Assembly (NCBI GenBank): GCA_913060695.1
Contig: CAJXUA010000009.1
Span: 1-64,000 of the forward strand
Source of the DNA: an uncultured Gammaproteobacteria bacterium
GTDB lineage: Bacteria > Pseudomonadota > Gammaproteobacteria > Pseudomonadales > Pseudohongiellaceae
DNA length: 64,000 bases
Direction: 5' to 3'
Made by a program: the position numbers and the translations under genes. Below are positions 1-9,099 of the stretch, one piece after another (the stretch's first letter is position 1; each line of letters opens with the position of its first letter). The notes beneath the pieces are model-generated. The model did no database searches, was not told where the DNA came from, and saw only the letters and a program-made list of their open reading frames with translations.

Positions 1-150
1 GGTCGATGAATTGCTCCTGCATTCTCGACACTCCCGCCATCCATGGCGGTCGGATTCTGTTGTAGAGCCCCCATGGATGGGTTCACGGCGTGTTCTGACG
101 GGGTATACCCGGCAGCCAGCGGACCGCACAAAACCAAATACCACAGAACC
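1..150. repeat. Diverged copy of a dispersed repeat; otherwise non-coding
   Basis: Bases 1-35 are the exact reverse complement of 35157-35191 (35 of 35). The following stretch to about 115 is a diverged, inverted version of the repeat units at 35061-35330: it keeps the order of a GTAGAGCC core, a CATGGATG core, a GGCGTGTTCTG block and a GCGGACCG block. No gene is visible, and no rho-independent terminator is evident downstream of sufT. The repeat probably continues past the left edge of the window. Confidence 0.75.
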
Positions 151-684
151 CTAAAAGAACATCCCAGTCTCGAGCTGCGCTTCCTCGCTCATCATGTCCC
201 GACTCCAAGCCGGATCGAACACAAGTTCCACATCGACTTTCTTAACGTTCGGCACGCGCCTTACTCGGTACTCCACGTCGCCCACTAAGACAGGACCCAT
301 GCCGCAGCTTGGGGCTGTAAGTGTCATCTCGATAGCGACGCTCTTATCTTCTTGGTTTACCTGTACATCGTAGATCAAGCCTAGGTTGACTAGGTCCACG
401 GGAATCTCTGGGTCGAAAACTGTGCCCAACGCCTCCCATACTTGCGCAACTTTAATTTCTTCGTCCGTTGGCGCAGGGAAGCTTAGCTTCTCAGTTTCTA
501 GGCCTAGCGCGCCCGCATCGGTACCGTCTACTCGGACCATCTGTCCGTTGTAGACTACCGTGTAGTTGCCGCCCAGTGCCTGAGTGATCGCAACGAACGT
601 GTCTTTCGGGATTGTTAAGGGCGTTCCGTCTGGAACTCTGCGCGCAGGACAATCTGTCTGCGCCACCACCATGCGTCTTTCCAT
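151..684 (-). CDS. sufT: SufT, Fe-S cluster assembly auxiliary protein
   Basis: 177 aa. The C-terminal half (about residues 80-165) is a MIP18/DUF59 domain with the typical DPEIPVDLVNLGLIYDV stretch and a TAPSCGMG motif holding the conserved cysteine. The N-terminal part has the GGNYTVVYNGQMVRVDG segment characteristic of SufT. Members of this family assist Fe-S cluster maturation or transfer downstream of the Suf scaffold; the exact step is unsettled. It is the last gene of the suf operon and begins one base after the sufA stop, so it is almost certainly co-translated with it. Length is normal and the cysteine is intact. Confidence 0.9.
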   Translation of the reverse strand: MERRMVVAQTDCPARRVPDGTPLTIPKDTFVAITQALGGNYTVVYNGQMVRVDGTDAGALGLETEKLSFPAPTDEEIKVAQVWEALGTVFDPEIPVDLVNLGLIYDVQVNQEDKSVAIEMTLTAPSCGMGPVLVGDVEYRVRRVPNVKKVDVELVFDPAWSRDMMSEEAQLETGMFF

Positions 685-685
685 A

Positions 686-1057
686 TTAATTCACGTTGAA
701 GCTTTCGCCACAACCGCAATGGTCCTTGGCGTTAGGATTTAGGAAACTCAGCTGACGGTTAACGCCCTCTGTCACGTAGTCAATCTGTGTGCCATTGACG
801 ATCGCGAGGCTGTCTTTGTCGACTAGTAACTCTACACCTTCGTCTAGTACTAAATGTAGGTCGTCGGGCTTGCCCGCAGGTACTAGGTCGATCACATACA
901 TGAAACCAGTGCAGCCACTCTGCTTTACGCTCAGCCGAATGGCGCTTGCCTCTGCACTCTTGCGCAGCTGAGCACGGAAATGCTCTACCGCCGCGGCGGT
1001 AACATTGACCGTACTGTTCTTAGTTGATTGAACGGGGTCGAAAGACTCTACGCTCAT
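686..1057 (-). CDS. sufA: A-type Fe-S carrier of the Suf system (SufA/IscA family)
   Basis: 123 aa, HesB/IscA/SufA domain. The three cluster-binding cysteines are present: C49 in KQSGCTGFMY, and C114 and C116 in the C-terminal CGCGESFNV motif. A-type proteins accept Fe-S clusters from the SufBCD scaffold and pass them to apo-enzymes. The gene lies 23 nt after sufS and immediately before sufT. The N-terminal ~15 residues are a non-conserved extension. ErpA or IscA are alternative family names; operon position favours SufA. Confidence 0.9.
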   Translation of the reverse strand: MSVESFDPVQSTKNSTVNVTAAAVEHFRAQLRKSAEASAIRLSVKQSGCTGFMYVIDLVPAGKPDDLHLVLDEGVELLVDKDSLAIVNGTQIDYVTEGVNRQLSFLNPNAKDHCGCGESFNVN

Positions 1058-1080
1058 CGGGATATCCTCTAATTCGATTG

Positions 1081-2346
1081 TTAAACGAGAAACTGTTTGG
1101 CTTTCTCGATGGCCGCGAAGAGGCGGTCCACATCGTCAAAATTATTATAGAAACTAAAACTGGCGCGTACCGTGCCAGGTATGCCGTATTGATCCATGAT
1201 CGGTTGTGCACAGTGGTTGCCCGTGCGCACCGCAACGCCCTGCTGGTCTAGCAGCGTGCCTAGGTCGGCCGGGTGTATACCGTCCAATACGAAACTCAAT
1301 ACACTCACCTTATGGTCTGCCGTGCCAATCAAGCGTAGACCAGACACTTTCTGAGCCTTGCCCCGTGCATATTCCAACAAGGCATGCTCGTGTCGCGCTG
1401 CGCCGGCCCGGTCTAAAGCACTCAGATAGTCGATGGCTGCGCCGAAACCGATCACACCAGCTATATTGGGGGTGCCTGCCTCGAATTTATAGGGCAATTG
1501 ATTATAAGTTGTGCCGGCGAAGCTCACAGACTCGATCATCTCGCCGCCGCCCTGATAGGGAGGCATCGCCTCTAACAGCTCGCGCTTGCCATACAGGGCA
1601 CCAACTCCGGTTGGGCCGAACAGTTTATGCGCAGAGAACACATAGAAGTCGCAATCCAGCGACGGCATGTCCACGGGCCAATGCCCTACCGCTTGCGCAC
1701 CATCGATCAAGACCAGGGCGCCAGCCGCATGTGCCAGACGAGTGATCTCAATGACTGGGTTTACAGTGCCAAGCGCGTTGGAGACGTGGCCGACCGCAAC
1801 CATCTTAACGTGCTCGTCCAACATCTGCTGCAGCGCACTCAGGTCTATGGTGCCCGTGCTATCTACCGGTATCGCCTCAACTGTGGCGCCCATTTGTGCG
1901 GCGATCATCTGCCAAGGCACAATATTGGAGTGATGCTCCATAGCCGAGACTAGGATGCGATCGCCCGCTTGTAAGTTCGTGCGGCCCCAACTCGCGGCCA
2001 CAAGATTAATGCCCTCGGTAGTGCCACGGGTCCAGATAATCTGTGCAGAGTCCTCGGCATTGATAAACGCGGCGAGTTTCTTGCGAGCGCCCTCGAAAGA
2101 GGTAGTAGCGCGATCTGCGAGGGCATGAGCACCGCGATGCACATTGCTGTTATCGAAGCGGTAATAATCGCTGATCGCCTGAATCACACTCTCGGGCTTC
2201 TGCGTGGTCGCGGCGTTGTCTAGGTAGACTAGGGGCTGACCATTGACCTGCTGGTGCAGAATAGGAAAGTCCTTGCGCACCTTCTCAACATCGAAGTCGG
2301 CTTCGTTAGTCTTGTCCTGCGTGTCCACTACGGCTGCCTCACTCAT
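1081..2346 (-). CDS. sufS: SufS, group II cysteine desulfurase
   Basis: 421 aa PLP enzyme that mobilises sulfur from cysteine as a persulfide for Fe-S assembly. The PLP-binding lysine is K241 in FSAHKLFGPTG; the catalytic cysteine is C379 in RTGNHCAQP, with the short loop of the SufS (group II) type. N-terminal YLDNAATTQKP is conserved. The start ATG overlaps the sufD stop by 4 nt (ATGA), indicating translational coupling. SufS usually needs a SufE or SufU activator; neither gene is in this operon, so it must be elsewhere or the step is done differently. Confidence 0.95.
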   Translation of the reverse strand: MSEAAVVDTQDKTNEADFDVEKVRKDFPILHQQVNGQPLVYLDNAATTQKPESVIQAISDYYRFDNSNVHRGAHALADRATTSFEGARKKLAAFINAEDSAQIIWTRGTTEGINLVAASWGRTNLQAGDRILVSAMEHHSNIVPWQMIAAQMGATVEAIPVDSTGTIDLSALQQMLDEHVKMVAVGHVSNALGTVNPVIEITRLAHAAGALVLIDGAQAVGHWPVDMPSLDCDFYVFSAHKLFGPTGVGALYGKRELLEAMPPYQGGGEMIESVSFAGTTYNQLPYKFEAGTPNIAGVIGFGAAIDYLSALDRAGAARHEHALLEYARGKAQKVSGLRLIGTADHKVSVLSFVLDGIHPADLGTLLDQQGVAVRTGNHCAQPIMDQYGIPGTVRASFSFYNNFDDVDRLFAAIEKAKQFLV

Positions 2347-3644
2347 GACACGAATTGATCCTTGTCGAACAGTTGCGTCAGGTGTCGGTGCAGATGTTCG
2401 CGCACTGCCTGCTGAGGCAAGTCCTGCAGCAACTCATTAATGAAACCGAAGCTCAGCATCGTGCGGGCCTGCTTCTCGGTAAGGCCGCGACTTCTCAGAT
2501 AGAACATCGAGGTCTGGTCCAGCTGGCTGACGGTGGCGCCGTGGGCACACTTCACGTCGTCGGCATAGATCTCGAGTTCCGGCTTGGTGTCGATCTCGGC
2601 CTGATCGGATGTGAGCAGATTCTTATTGCTCAACTCGGCTAGAGTCTTCTGCGCATCGGGGTGAATATGAATACGGCCATTGAACACTGCCCTGGCGCTG
2701 TCGGCGATAATGCCGCGGAATACTTCGCTCGTGGTGCAATGAGGCGCCTCATGCTCCACATTAGTATGATAATCCAACAGATGCTTGTTACGAGGTAAGT
2801 AGACACCGTTCAGACCGGCATGAGCACCCTTGCCCTTGTGGCAAATCTGATAGTCGATGCGCTTGAGCTGGCTGCCTTCTGAAAGCGTGAAACCTAGGTA
2901 CTGCGCATCGCTGGCTAGATTGATATGCACGCCGCCGATATGAATCAGGTGCTCTTCTTCCAGATTCATGCGGTAGTGCGACAGGTGCGCGTTGGCCCCT
3001 ACCTGAATCTCGGTCAGGCTATTCACAAAGCCATTTTGCTGCTGCTCATCGGAGACGAAATGCTCGATGACCTCGGCCTGCGCAGACTCCTCGAGTAGGA
3101 CCAATACACGATGATTGGCGGTCGCAGCCGCGGCCTCTGGTGTGGAGATATGCACGATGTAGATAGGCAACTCTAGCTTAGTGTTCTTAGGCACATGCAC
3201 CAGCACACCGTCTTGCGTCCAGGCATTACTCAACGAAGCGAATAGGTGGCGCTTGGTATCGACGATCTTGCCCAGATTTGCCTCGATCAAGGCTTGTTGA
3301 GTGCTGTCAGCCTGACTGAAGCGAACGACGCCGGCAGCATCCCCACTAGAGGCCTGGGCATCAAACTCGCCGTTGACGAAGACTAGGCGGATCGCGTCTA
3401 GCGTTAGCAAGGCCTCGTCGGCAAGCGTGTAAGCCTGCGCGCTACCCCAACTGGTAAATTGACCGCGCTGCAGCGAAGACAGCGGAGTGTATTTCCACAG
3501 CTCCGTGCGTCGGCCCGGCCACTGTGCCTCAAGCCACTGCTCGGTGCCTTCGAAACGCAAAGTATCGAGCCAAGGCGCACTTTCTTGCGCGCCGGCCAAG
3601 GTCAGGGCTAGGTGTTTAAAATCTTGTGGACTAGTCTCGCTCAT
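2343..3644 (-). CDS. sufD: SufD, Fe-S scaffold subunit
   Basis: 433 aa from the ATG at 3644; an in-frame TTG at 3656 would add four residues and overlap sufC, but the ATG, four bases after the sufC stop, is preferred. The C-terminal half is the SufBD beta-helix domain (GVYLPRNKHLLDYHTNVEH, FRGIIADSARAVFNGRIHI). SufD pairs with SufB and the SufC ATPase in the SufBC2D scaffold, with a role in iron acquisition. The conserved histidine region EHEAPHCTTSEVFRG is present. It is flanked by sufC and sufS, all overlapping or nearly so. Confidence 0.95.
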   Translation of the reverse strand: MSETSPQDFKHLALTLAGAQESAPWLDTLRFEGTEQWLEAQWPGRRTELWKYTPLSSLQRGQFTSWGSAQAYTLADEALLTLDAIRLVFVNGEFDAQASSGDAAGVVRFSQADSTQQALIEANLGKIVDTKRHLFASLSNAWTQDGVLVHVPKNTKLELPIYIVHISTPEAAAATANHRVLVLLEESAQAEVIEHFVSDEQQQNGFVNSLTEIQVGANAHLSHYRMNLEEEHLIHIGGVHINLASDAQYLGFTLSEGSQLKRIDYQICHKGKGAHAGLNGVYLPRNKHLLDYHTNVEHEAPHCTTSEVFRGIIADSARAVFNGRIHIHPDAQKTLAELSNKNLLTSDQAEIDTKPELEIYADDVKCAHGATVSQLDQTSMFYLRSRGLTEKQARTMLSFGFINELLQDLPQQAVREHLHRHLTQLFDKDQFVS

Positions 3645-3648
3645 TAGC

Positions 3649-4398
3649 TCAGGCAACCTCGTCTTCCAACCAGCTATAGCCTTTCGCTTCTAGCTCTAGC
3701 GCGAGTTCCTTGCCGCCGGATTTCACGATGCGCCCGCCCGCTAAGACGTGCACATAGTCGGGGACGATGAAGTCCAGCAAACGCTGGTAATGTGTCACGA
3801 CGATGAAGCTGCGCTCTGGGCTGCGCATAGAGTTCACGCCTGCCGCTACGACTTGCAAGGCATCGATGTCGAGGCCAGAGTCGGTTTCATCGAGGATGCA
3901 TAGGCTTGGCTCAAGCAGCATCATCTGCATTATCTCGTTGCGCTTCTTCTCGCCGCCGGAGAAACCCTCGTTGACACCGCGCTTTAGGAAAGCCGCATCG
4001 AGGCTTACGCGCTTGGAAGTCTCACGGGCAATCTTCATGAAGTCGAAGGAGGACAGCTCGGGTTGACCGAGATGTTTGCGGCGCGCATCTACCGAGGCCT
4101 TAAGGAATTCCATATTGCTCACGCCGGGTATCTCCACCGGATATTGAAAGGCCAGGAACAGCCCTTCGCGCGCGCGCTCTTCGATATCCATTTCCAATAA
4201 ATTCTTGCCGTTGAACTCGATCTCGCCGGAGGTCGCCTCGTAGCCGGGGCGCCCAGACAATATGTTGCCTAAAGTACTCTTGCCCGCACCGTTAGGCCCC
4301 ATGATGGCGTGTATTTCGCCGGGCTTAATATTGAGGCTGAGATTGCGCAGAATTTCTGTCTCTTCTACGCGAGCATTGAGATTACGGATATCCAACAT
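3649..4398 (-). CDS. sufC: SufC, Fe-S assembly ATPase
   Basis: 249 aa ABC-type ATPase, soluble partner of SufB and SufD. Walker A GPNGAGKS at 34-41, signature-like FSGGEKKRNE, Walker B LCILDETDSGLDIDAL, and the H-loop histidine in VVTHYQRLL. ATP binding drives conformational change in the SufBC2D complex that exposes the nascent cluster site. Normal length. It lies between sufB (57 nt gap) and sufD. Confidence 0.96.
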   Translation of the reverse strand: MLDIRNLNARVEETEILRNLSLNIKPGEIHAIMGPNGAGKSTLGNILSGRPGYEATSGEIEFNGKNLLEMDIEERAREGLFLAFQYPVEIPGVSNMEFLKASVDARRKHLGQPELSSFDFMKIARETSKRVSLDAAFLKRGVNEGFSGGEKKRNEIMQMMLLEPSLCILDETDSGLDIDALQVVAAGVNSMRSPERSFIVVTHYQRLLDFIVPDYVHVLAGGRIVKSGGKELALELEAKGYSWLEDEVA

Positions 4399-4454
4399 AC
4401 GATCTGTTTCCTGATTCTGTGTTCTATTTCTGAAATTAAATATGAATTGCCCTA

Positions 4455-5891
4455 TCAGCCTACAGAGCCTTCGAGGCTAACCTCGAGCAGCTTGCCCGCT
4501 TCCACGGCAAACTCCATCGGCAACTCTTTGAAGACTTCACGGCAGAAGCCGTTGACGATCATGGAGACCGCCTTCTCGGCATCTAGCCCGCGCTGCTGGC
4601 AGAGGAACATCTGATCGTCGCTGACCTTCGAGGTGGTAGCCTCGTGCTCGATCACCGCGGTGGGGTTCTTGCTCTCAATATACGGGAAGGTATGGGCGCC
4701 ACAGCGATCGCCGATTAACAGAGAATCGCACTGCGTGAAATTGCGCGCGCCACTGGCCCCCGCATTGATGCGCACTAAGCCGCGATACGCACTATTACTG
4801 CGCCCTGCGGAGATGCCCTTGGCGATGATAGTTGAGCTAGTATTCTTGCCCAAGTGAATCATCTTGGTGCCCGTGTCGGCCTGCTGAAAATTATTAGTCA
4901 GCGCCACGGAATAGAATTCCCCTACGCTGTTGTCACCCTTGAGGATGCAGCTCGGGTATTTCCATGTTACGGCCGAGCCGGTCTCAACTTGCGTCCAAGA
5001 AATGCGCGCATTCTTGTGACAGATGCCGCGCTTAGTCACGAAGTTATAGATGCCGCCCTTGCCGTCTTTATCGCCTGGGTACCAGTTCTGTACTGTCGAG
5101 TATTTAATCTGCGCATCGTCCAGCGCGACCAACTCCACCACTGCGGCGTGCAATTGATTCTCGTCGCGCATGGGCGCGGTACAGCCCTCGAGATAGCTCA
5201 CATAGGAGCCCTCTTCGGCCACGATTAGCGTGCGCTCGAACTGCCCGGTGTTCATCTCATTGATGCGGAAATAGGTCGACAACTCCATGGGGCAGCGCAC
5301 GCCCTTAGGAATGTAGACGAAGGAGCCATCGGAGAACACGGCCGAGTTAAGGGCCGCATAGAAGTTATCTTTCTGTGGCACCACGGAGCCTAGGTATTTT
5401 TTCACTAGCTCAGGGAAGCGTTTGATGGCCTCGGAGATCGGGCAGAAGATGACGCCGGCCTCTTCTAGCTTAGCGCGATAAGTGGTGACCACGGAGACCG
5501 AGTCGAACACTGCGTCTACGGCGACGCCCGCAAGGGTGGCCTGTTCATGCAAGGGGATGCCCAGCTTCTCATAGGTGGCTAGCAGCTCTGGGTCTACTTC
5601 GTCCAGGCTCTGGGGCTTATCGGCCATACTCTTGGGCGCGCTGTAATAAGACAGGGCTTTGAAGTCGATCTCGGGATAATGCACATGTGCCCAAGTTGGC
5701 TCTTCCATCTCTTGCCAAGCGCGAAAAGCCTTGAGACGCCAATCGAGCATCCACTGCGGCTCTTCCTTCTTCGCGGAGATGAAACGCACTACGTCTTCGT
5801 CAAGCCCTGGCGCGAGCGTATCGGACTCAATTTTGCTATGAAATCCCGCTGCATAGTCCTTGCGGATCAAGCTTTCGACTTGTTCTGTCAT
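4455..5891 (-). CDS. sufB: SufB, Fe-S cluster scaffold protein
   Basis: 478 aa, first gene of the suf operon. It has the SufB N-terminal region ([24 protein letters not shown]) and the beta-helix core with [40 protein letters not shown] and the C-terminal [25 protein letters not shown] segment. Nascent clusters are built at the SufB-SufD interface with sulfur delivered from SufS. About 140 nt of GC-rich leader separates it from the promoter inferred at 6039-6067. No regulator gene (iscR or sufR) precedes it. Confidence 0.96.
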   Translation of the reverse strand: MTEQVESLIRKDYAAGFHSKIESDTLAPGLDEDVVRFISAKKEEPQWMLDWRLKAFRAWQEMEEPTWAHVHYPEIDFKALSYYSAPKSMADKPQSLDEVDPELLATYEKLGIPLHEQATLAGVAVDAVFDSVSVVTTYRAKLEEAGVIFCPISEAIKRFPELVKKYLGSVVPQKDNFYAALNSAVFSDGSFVYIPKGVRCPMELSTYFRINEMNTGQFERTLIVAEEGSYVSYLEGCTAPMRDENQLHAAVVELVALDDAQIKYSTVQNWYPGDKDGKGGIYNFVTKRGICHKNARISWTQVETGSAVTWKYPSCILKGDNSVGEFYSVALTNNFQQADTGTKMIHLGKNTSSTIIAKGISAGRSNSAYRGLVRINAGASGARNFTQCDSLLIGDRCGAHTFPYIESKNPTAVIEHEATTSKVSDDQMFLCQQRGLDAEKAVSMIVNGFCREVFKELPMEFAVEAGKLLEVSLEGSVG

Positions 5892-6038
5892 TTGCTTACC
5901 TCTGCTACCGTGCCGTGGCGTGCAATCGACACACGGGCGGCGTGGTGTTTAGCCCGCGCGCAAATCACGCGGTGCCGGCGCGCTTCGCGCTAGCGTGGTG
6001 CCTGACATAGGCGATTTGGAAACCAGTTTGAGGGCGAG

Positions 6039-6067
6039 ATTATCGGATATCCGAGTATTTCAGTCAA
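6039..6067 (-). promoter_or_regulatory. sigma-70 promoter of the suf operon
   Basis: Read on the minus strand: -35 TTGACT (6062-6067), a 17-bp spacer, then -10 GATAAT (6039-6044), 5 of 6 matches at each hexamer. Transcription would begin near 6032, about 140 nt upstream of sufB. The leader to 5892 is GC-rich with short self-complementary runs such as CGCGAAGCGCG. Seen in sequence; promoter activity is inferred. Confidence 0.7.
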
Positions 6068-6071
6068 GTAT
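6047..6071 (-). promoter_or_regulatory. IscR type-1-like operator over the suf promoter
   Basis: The 25-bp window reads, on the minus strand, ATACTTGACT then GAAA then TACTCGGATAT. It matches the E. coli type-1 IscR consensus (ATASYYGACT, four A/T-rich bases, YAGTCRRSTAT) at about 23 of 25 positions, and keeps the dyad. It covers the -35 hexamer and most of the spacer, so a bound Rrf2-type repressor would block RNA polymerase. The consensus is quoted from memory; the regulator gene is not in this window. Confidence 0.6.
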
Positions 6072-6092
6072 TGCGCGCCCTGTAAAACTGCC

Positions 6093-7556
6093 TCAACTCT
6101 TTATCTCATAGCAAGGACTATAGGTCTTGCCTCCCAATTTCATGCGGCCATGGGCCACGAAATCCCGCAGCAACTTATCCATGGCTTGCACGATTTCTGG
6201 TTCACCCTTCAGCTGGAAGGGACCATGCTTACGAATCTGCTGAATTCCATAGTCCTTGACGTTGCCCGCCACGATGCCAGAGAAGGCGCGGCGCAGGTTG
6301 ATCGCCAGCTCCGAGGGACTGATAGCACGGCTTAACGTGAGTGCTGCCATGCTCTCATGATTGACAACAAAGTGTCGTTTCATCTCCGCAGGAATACGCA
6401 GCAGCCAGTTATAGTAATAGGCATCGCGGCCCTTGCGCCGGTTGACGGTTACCCTATGCATGCCCTCGCGCATCGCGGTAGCAACCGCCACAGGATCATC
6501 CTCGATGATTCGATAGTAATGGCGCACCCCCTCCCCCAGCGTGTGGACAAGGAAATTATCGATTTCTTGAAAATACTGTTTACTAGCACCGCCGCCAGTG
6601 AAGATCACCGGCATCTCCATATCGCGGTTCTCCGGGTCCATCAGCGTGCCCATGAGAAACAAGATCTCCTCTAGGGTGCCCACACCGCCTGGGAACACGA
6701 TAATGCCGTGCCCCACACGCACGAAGGCCTCAAGGCGTTTCTCGATATCCGGCATGATGACCAACTGGTTGACGATAGGGTTAGGTGACTCCGCCGCGAT
6801 GATGCCCGGCTCGGAGATGCCTATATAGCGTCCATCGCGGTTGCGCTGCTTCGCATGCCCGATCGTGGCGCCTTTCATTGGCCCCTTCATAGCCCCTGGC
6901 CCACAGCCGGTACAGATATCTAGGCCACGCAGACCAAGCTGGTAACCCACTGATTTACAATACAAATACTCTTCTCTATCGATGGAGTGGCCTCCCCAAC
7001 ACACCACCAAGCGGGGCACGGCACGGGGCCGCAACAGCTTGGCGTTGCGCAGCATATTGAACACCAGATTGGCCTCTGGACGGCTAGCGCTATCGCCTTC
7101 ACCTAGTGCGTGGCCAGTCGCATCGGTCTGCGGCGTTAGGGCCCGGTCCGCTAGCGCATAGGGCTCGCCGGACATGAATACGATATCGCGCAATACGGCG
7201 AATAGGTGGTCCCTAACACCGTTCATGATCACGCCGTCTACGAAGGCACAGGCCGGCGCATTCTTAAGGATTAGTTTAATACCCCGCGCACGCTGCTCGA
7301 TCTCGATGCTGAAGTCCGCGTATAGCGCATAGACTTCGGAGGCGTCATCAGTGGTGTCGTCGCAATTGAGCACAGCTAATGCGCAGCGCCGGAATAGCTC
7401 ATATAGGCTAGAGCCACCCATATTGCGCAGCCGGTCTACCTCCCACTGCGACAACATCTCTAAGGTGCCCCGCGGACTAATAGACGCGTCGATCGTGCCT
7501 ACGCAATTACTTGTGTCCATTTCCAATGTATCTATGGCTTCCTTTACTTTCGTCAT
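6093..7556 (-). CDS. ppnN: PpnN-type nucleotide 5'-monophosphate nucleosidase (LOG family)
   Basis: 487 aa. The central Rossmann-like LOG domain has CTGCGPGAMKGPMKGA and the hallmark FPGGVGTLEEILFLMG nucleotide-binding motif; extended N- and C-terminal parts (DUF4478/DUF3412-like) mark it as the long PpnN/YgdH type rather than the short cytokinin-activating LOG. PpnN cleaves purine and pyrimidine nucleoside 5'-monophosphates to base and ribose 5-phosphate, and in E. coli is controlled by (p)ppGpp. E. coli PpnN is about 454 aa; this one has a longer N-terminus. It is divergent from the DUF2750 gene with 167 nt between them. Confidence 0.9.
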   Translation of the reverse strand: MTKVKEAIDTLEMDTSNCVGTIDASISPRGTLEMLSQWEVDRLRNMGGSSLYELFRRCALAVLNCDDTTDDASEVYALYADFSIEIEQRARGIKLILKNAPACAFVDGVIMNGVRDHLFAVLRDIVFMSGEPYALADRALTPQTDATGHALGEGDSASRPEANLVFNMLRNAKLLRPRAVPRLVVCWGGHSIDREEYLYCKSVGYQLGLRGLDICTGCGPGAMKGPMKGATIGHAKQRNRDGRYIGISEPGIIAAESPNPIVNQLVIMPDIEKRLEAFVRVGHGIIVFPGGVGTLEEILFLMGTLMDPENRDMEMPVIFTGGGASKQYFQEIDNFLVHTLGEGVRHYYRIIEDDPVAVATAMREGMHRVTVNRRKGRDAYYYNWLLRIPAEMKRHFVVNHESMAALTLSRAISPSELAINLRRAFSGIVAGNVKDYGIQQIRKHGPFQLKGEPEIVQAMDKLLRDFVAHGRMKLGGKTYSPCYEIKS

Positions 7557-7723
7557 GCCTACCTCTGTTCTCGCAATTATTGGCGCAGTCGCTTAGATTT
7601 TGCCTGTCACCGTTTGTATTTTGACTGTGTTCCGCAGCGCGGCTGAGTTAACATATGCCCGCGGCAGCACTAAGGGGCTGCACTCGCAAAATCCGCATCG
7701 CTCTACACATTATTGAGGTTATT

Positions 7724-8110
7724 ATGCCCCCACAATCCCCCGAAAACATCACGACTACGCTGACGGACGACGAAGAAGCCAATTACGATCTGTTTATCAG
7801 CCGTATCCAAGAGACAGGACTGGTCTGGGGCCTAAAAGCCGAAGATGGCTGGGCAGTTTGCCCATCACTGGAATTCGAAAAGACCGACGTCTTCCCATTC
7901 TGGTCAGAAGAGTCAGATGCAAAGGTACATTGCTCCGAGGATTGGGATATCTACACTCCCGCCACTATTGCGCTGGAAGACTTCGTAGTGAACTGGCTGC
8001 CTGGCATGCATGAAGACGAGGTAATGGTAGGCGCAAACTGGAACGCCGACCTTAGCGGAGTCGAAGTCGAGCCCGCCGATGTCGCCGAACGACTAGGTAA
8101 CGAAGGCTAA
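7724..8110 (+). CDS. DUF2750 family protein
   Basis: 128 aa, function unknown. The start at 7724 is chosen because GAGG lies upstream and homologous-looking sequence begins shortly after; an upstream in-frame ATG at 7655 would add 23 basic residues with no family resemblance. The pattern RIQETGLVWGL, GWAVCPS, FPFWSEESDA and WLPGMHEDEVMVGANW is that of DUF2750, small acidic cytoplasmic proteins. It ends overlapping by 4 nt the end of the convergent RIO kinase gene. Confidence 0.8.
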   Translation: MPPQSPENITTTLTDDEEANYDLFISRIQETGLVWGLKAEDGWAVCPSLEFEKTDVFPFWSEESDAKVHCSEDWDIYTPATIALEDFVVNWLPGMHEDEVMVGANWNADLSGVEVEPADVAERLGNEG

Positions 8111-8961
8111 CCTTCTAAGGCCGCTTGCTTACGCTCGGCCGCCTCCTCTGCCTCTGCCCGCGCGTGTTCAATCACGCGCAACACCTCTTCGACATCCGCA
8201 CTAATCAGCTTGCCCTCGAAGTGGCCAGTCAGCTGGCTATTGGGTTTCAGTGTGCCACGCTCGTAAAGGCTCCAAATCTCCGCACCATAGTTCGTGGTGC
8301 GTAGCTCGGGAGCAAAACGACCGAAATAATTCGCCATATTCTCGACATCGCGCAATAACATCGCCGCAGCGCTGTTATTGCCCGAGGCATTCACTGCCTG
8401 CGGCAGGTCGATGATCACGGGGCCATCGGTGGCCAACAGCACATTGAACTCTGATAAGTCGCCATGAATTAGGCCGGCGCAAAGCATCTTGACCACATCG
8501 GTCATTACACGGGCATGATACTCCCGCGCCTGCTCTGCACTGAGCACCACATCGTTCAAGCGTGGCGCAGGGTCGCCATCGGCATCGCAGATCATATCCA
8601 TCAAGAGCACGCCATCGACGAAGCCATGGGTCGCAGGCACGGTAACGCCCGCAGTCGCTAGGCGACGAAGGGCATCGACCTCAGCAGTCAACCAAGCCTG
8701 TTCCTGCTCCTTTTGGCCATAGCGGCTACGCTTGCCGATCGCCCGCGCACTGCGGCTGTTCTTAACCTTACGACCTTCTTGGTACTGCACCGCCTGCTTG
8801 AAGCTACGCTTGCCGGCCTCTTTATAAACCTTGGCACAACGGATCTTATCGCCGCAGCGCACCACATAGACCTGGGCCTCTTTGCCACTCATCAATTGAC
8901 TGAGCACTTCATCTATAAGTCCGTCGTCTAGCAACGGCTGTAATCTTGTCGGTACTTTCAT
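8107..8961 (-). CDS. RIO-type serine protein kinase
   Basis: 284 aa. RIO kinase fold: the ATP-anchoring lysine is K44 (CAKVYKE), the catalytic loop reads HGDLSEFNVL, and the metal-binding loop is IIDLPQAV, with DLP where classical kinases have DFG, as in other RIO proteins. Bacterial RIO proteins of this size are common in Pseudomonas and relatives, but their substrates are poorly known. Expected to be cytoplasmic. The basic patch RKVKNSRSARAIGKRSRYG after the first lobe may bind nucleic acid (inference). Convergent with the DUF2750 gene. Confidence 0.88.
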   Translation of the reverse strand: MKVPTRLQPLLDDGLIDEVLSQLMSGKEAQVYVVRCGDKIRCAKVYKEAGKRSFKQAVQYQEGRKVKNSRSARAIGKRSRYGQKEQEQAWLTAEVDALRRLATAGVTVPATHGFVDGVLLMDMICDADGDPAPRLNDVVLSAEQAREYHARVMTDVVKMLCAGLIHGDLSEFNVLLATDGPVIIDLPQAVNASGNNSAAAMLLRDVENMANYFGRFAPELRTTNYGAEIWSLYERGTLKPNSQLTGHFEGKLISADVEEVLRVIEHARAEAEEAAERKQAALEG

Positions 8962-9059
8962 GGGCTCCCTGTGTCGAAAAAAGGTCTTACCTTGTGCGTC
9001 TATACAGCTAAATTGAAAAAATGCGCCACTTGCTACTTCGTGTCTGTAAACTGGGAGCC

Positions 9060-9065
9060 TATACT
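9060..9065 (+). promoter_or_regulatory. Candidate -10 element of the TIGR02647 gene
   Basis: TATACT lies 35 nt before the proposed ATG at 9100. No convincing -35 hexamer sits 16-18 nt upstream, so this is a weak call from one element only. Confidence 0.35.
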
Positions 9066-9099
9066 ACACCCGAACAACAATAATTTCCGAGGTAGCACT

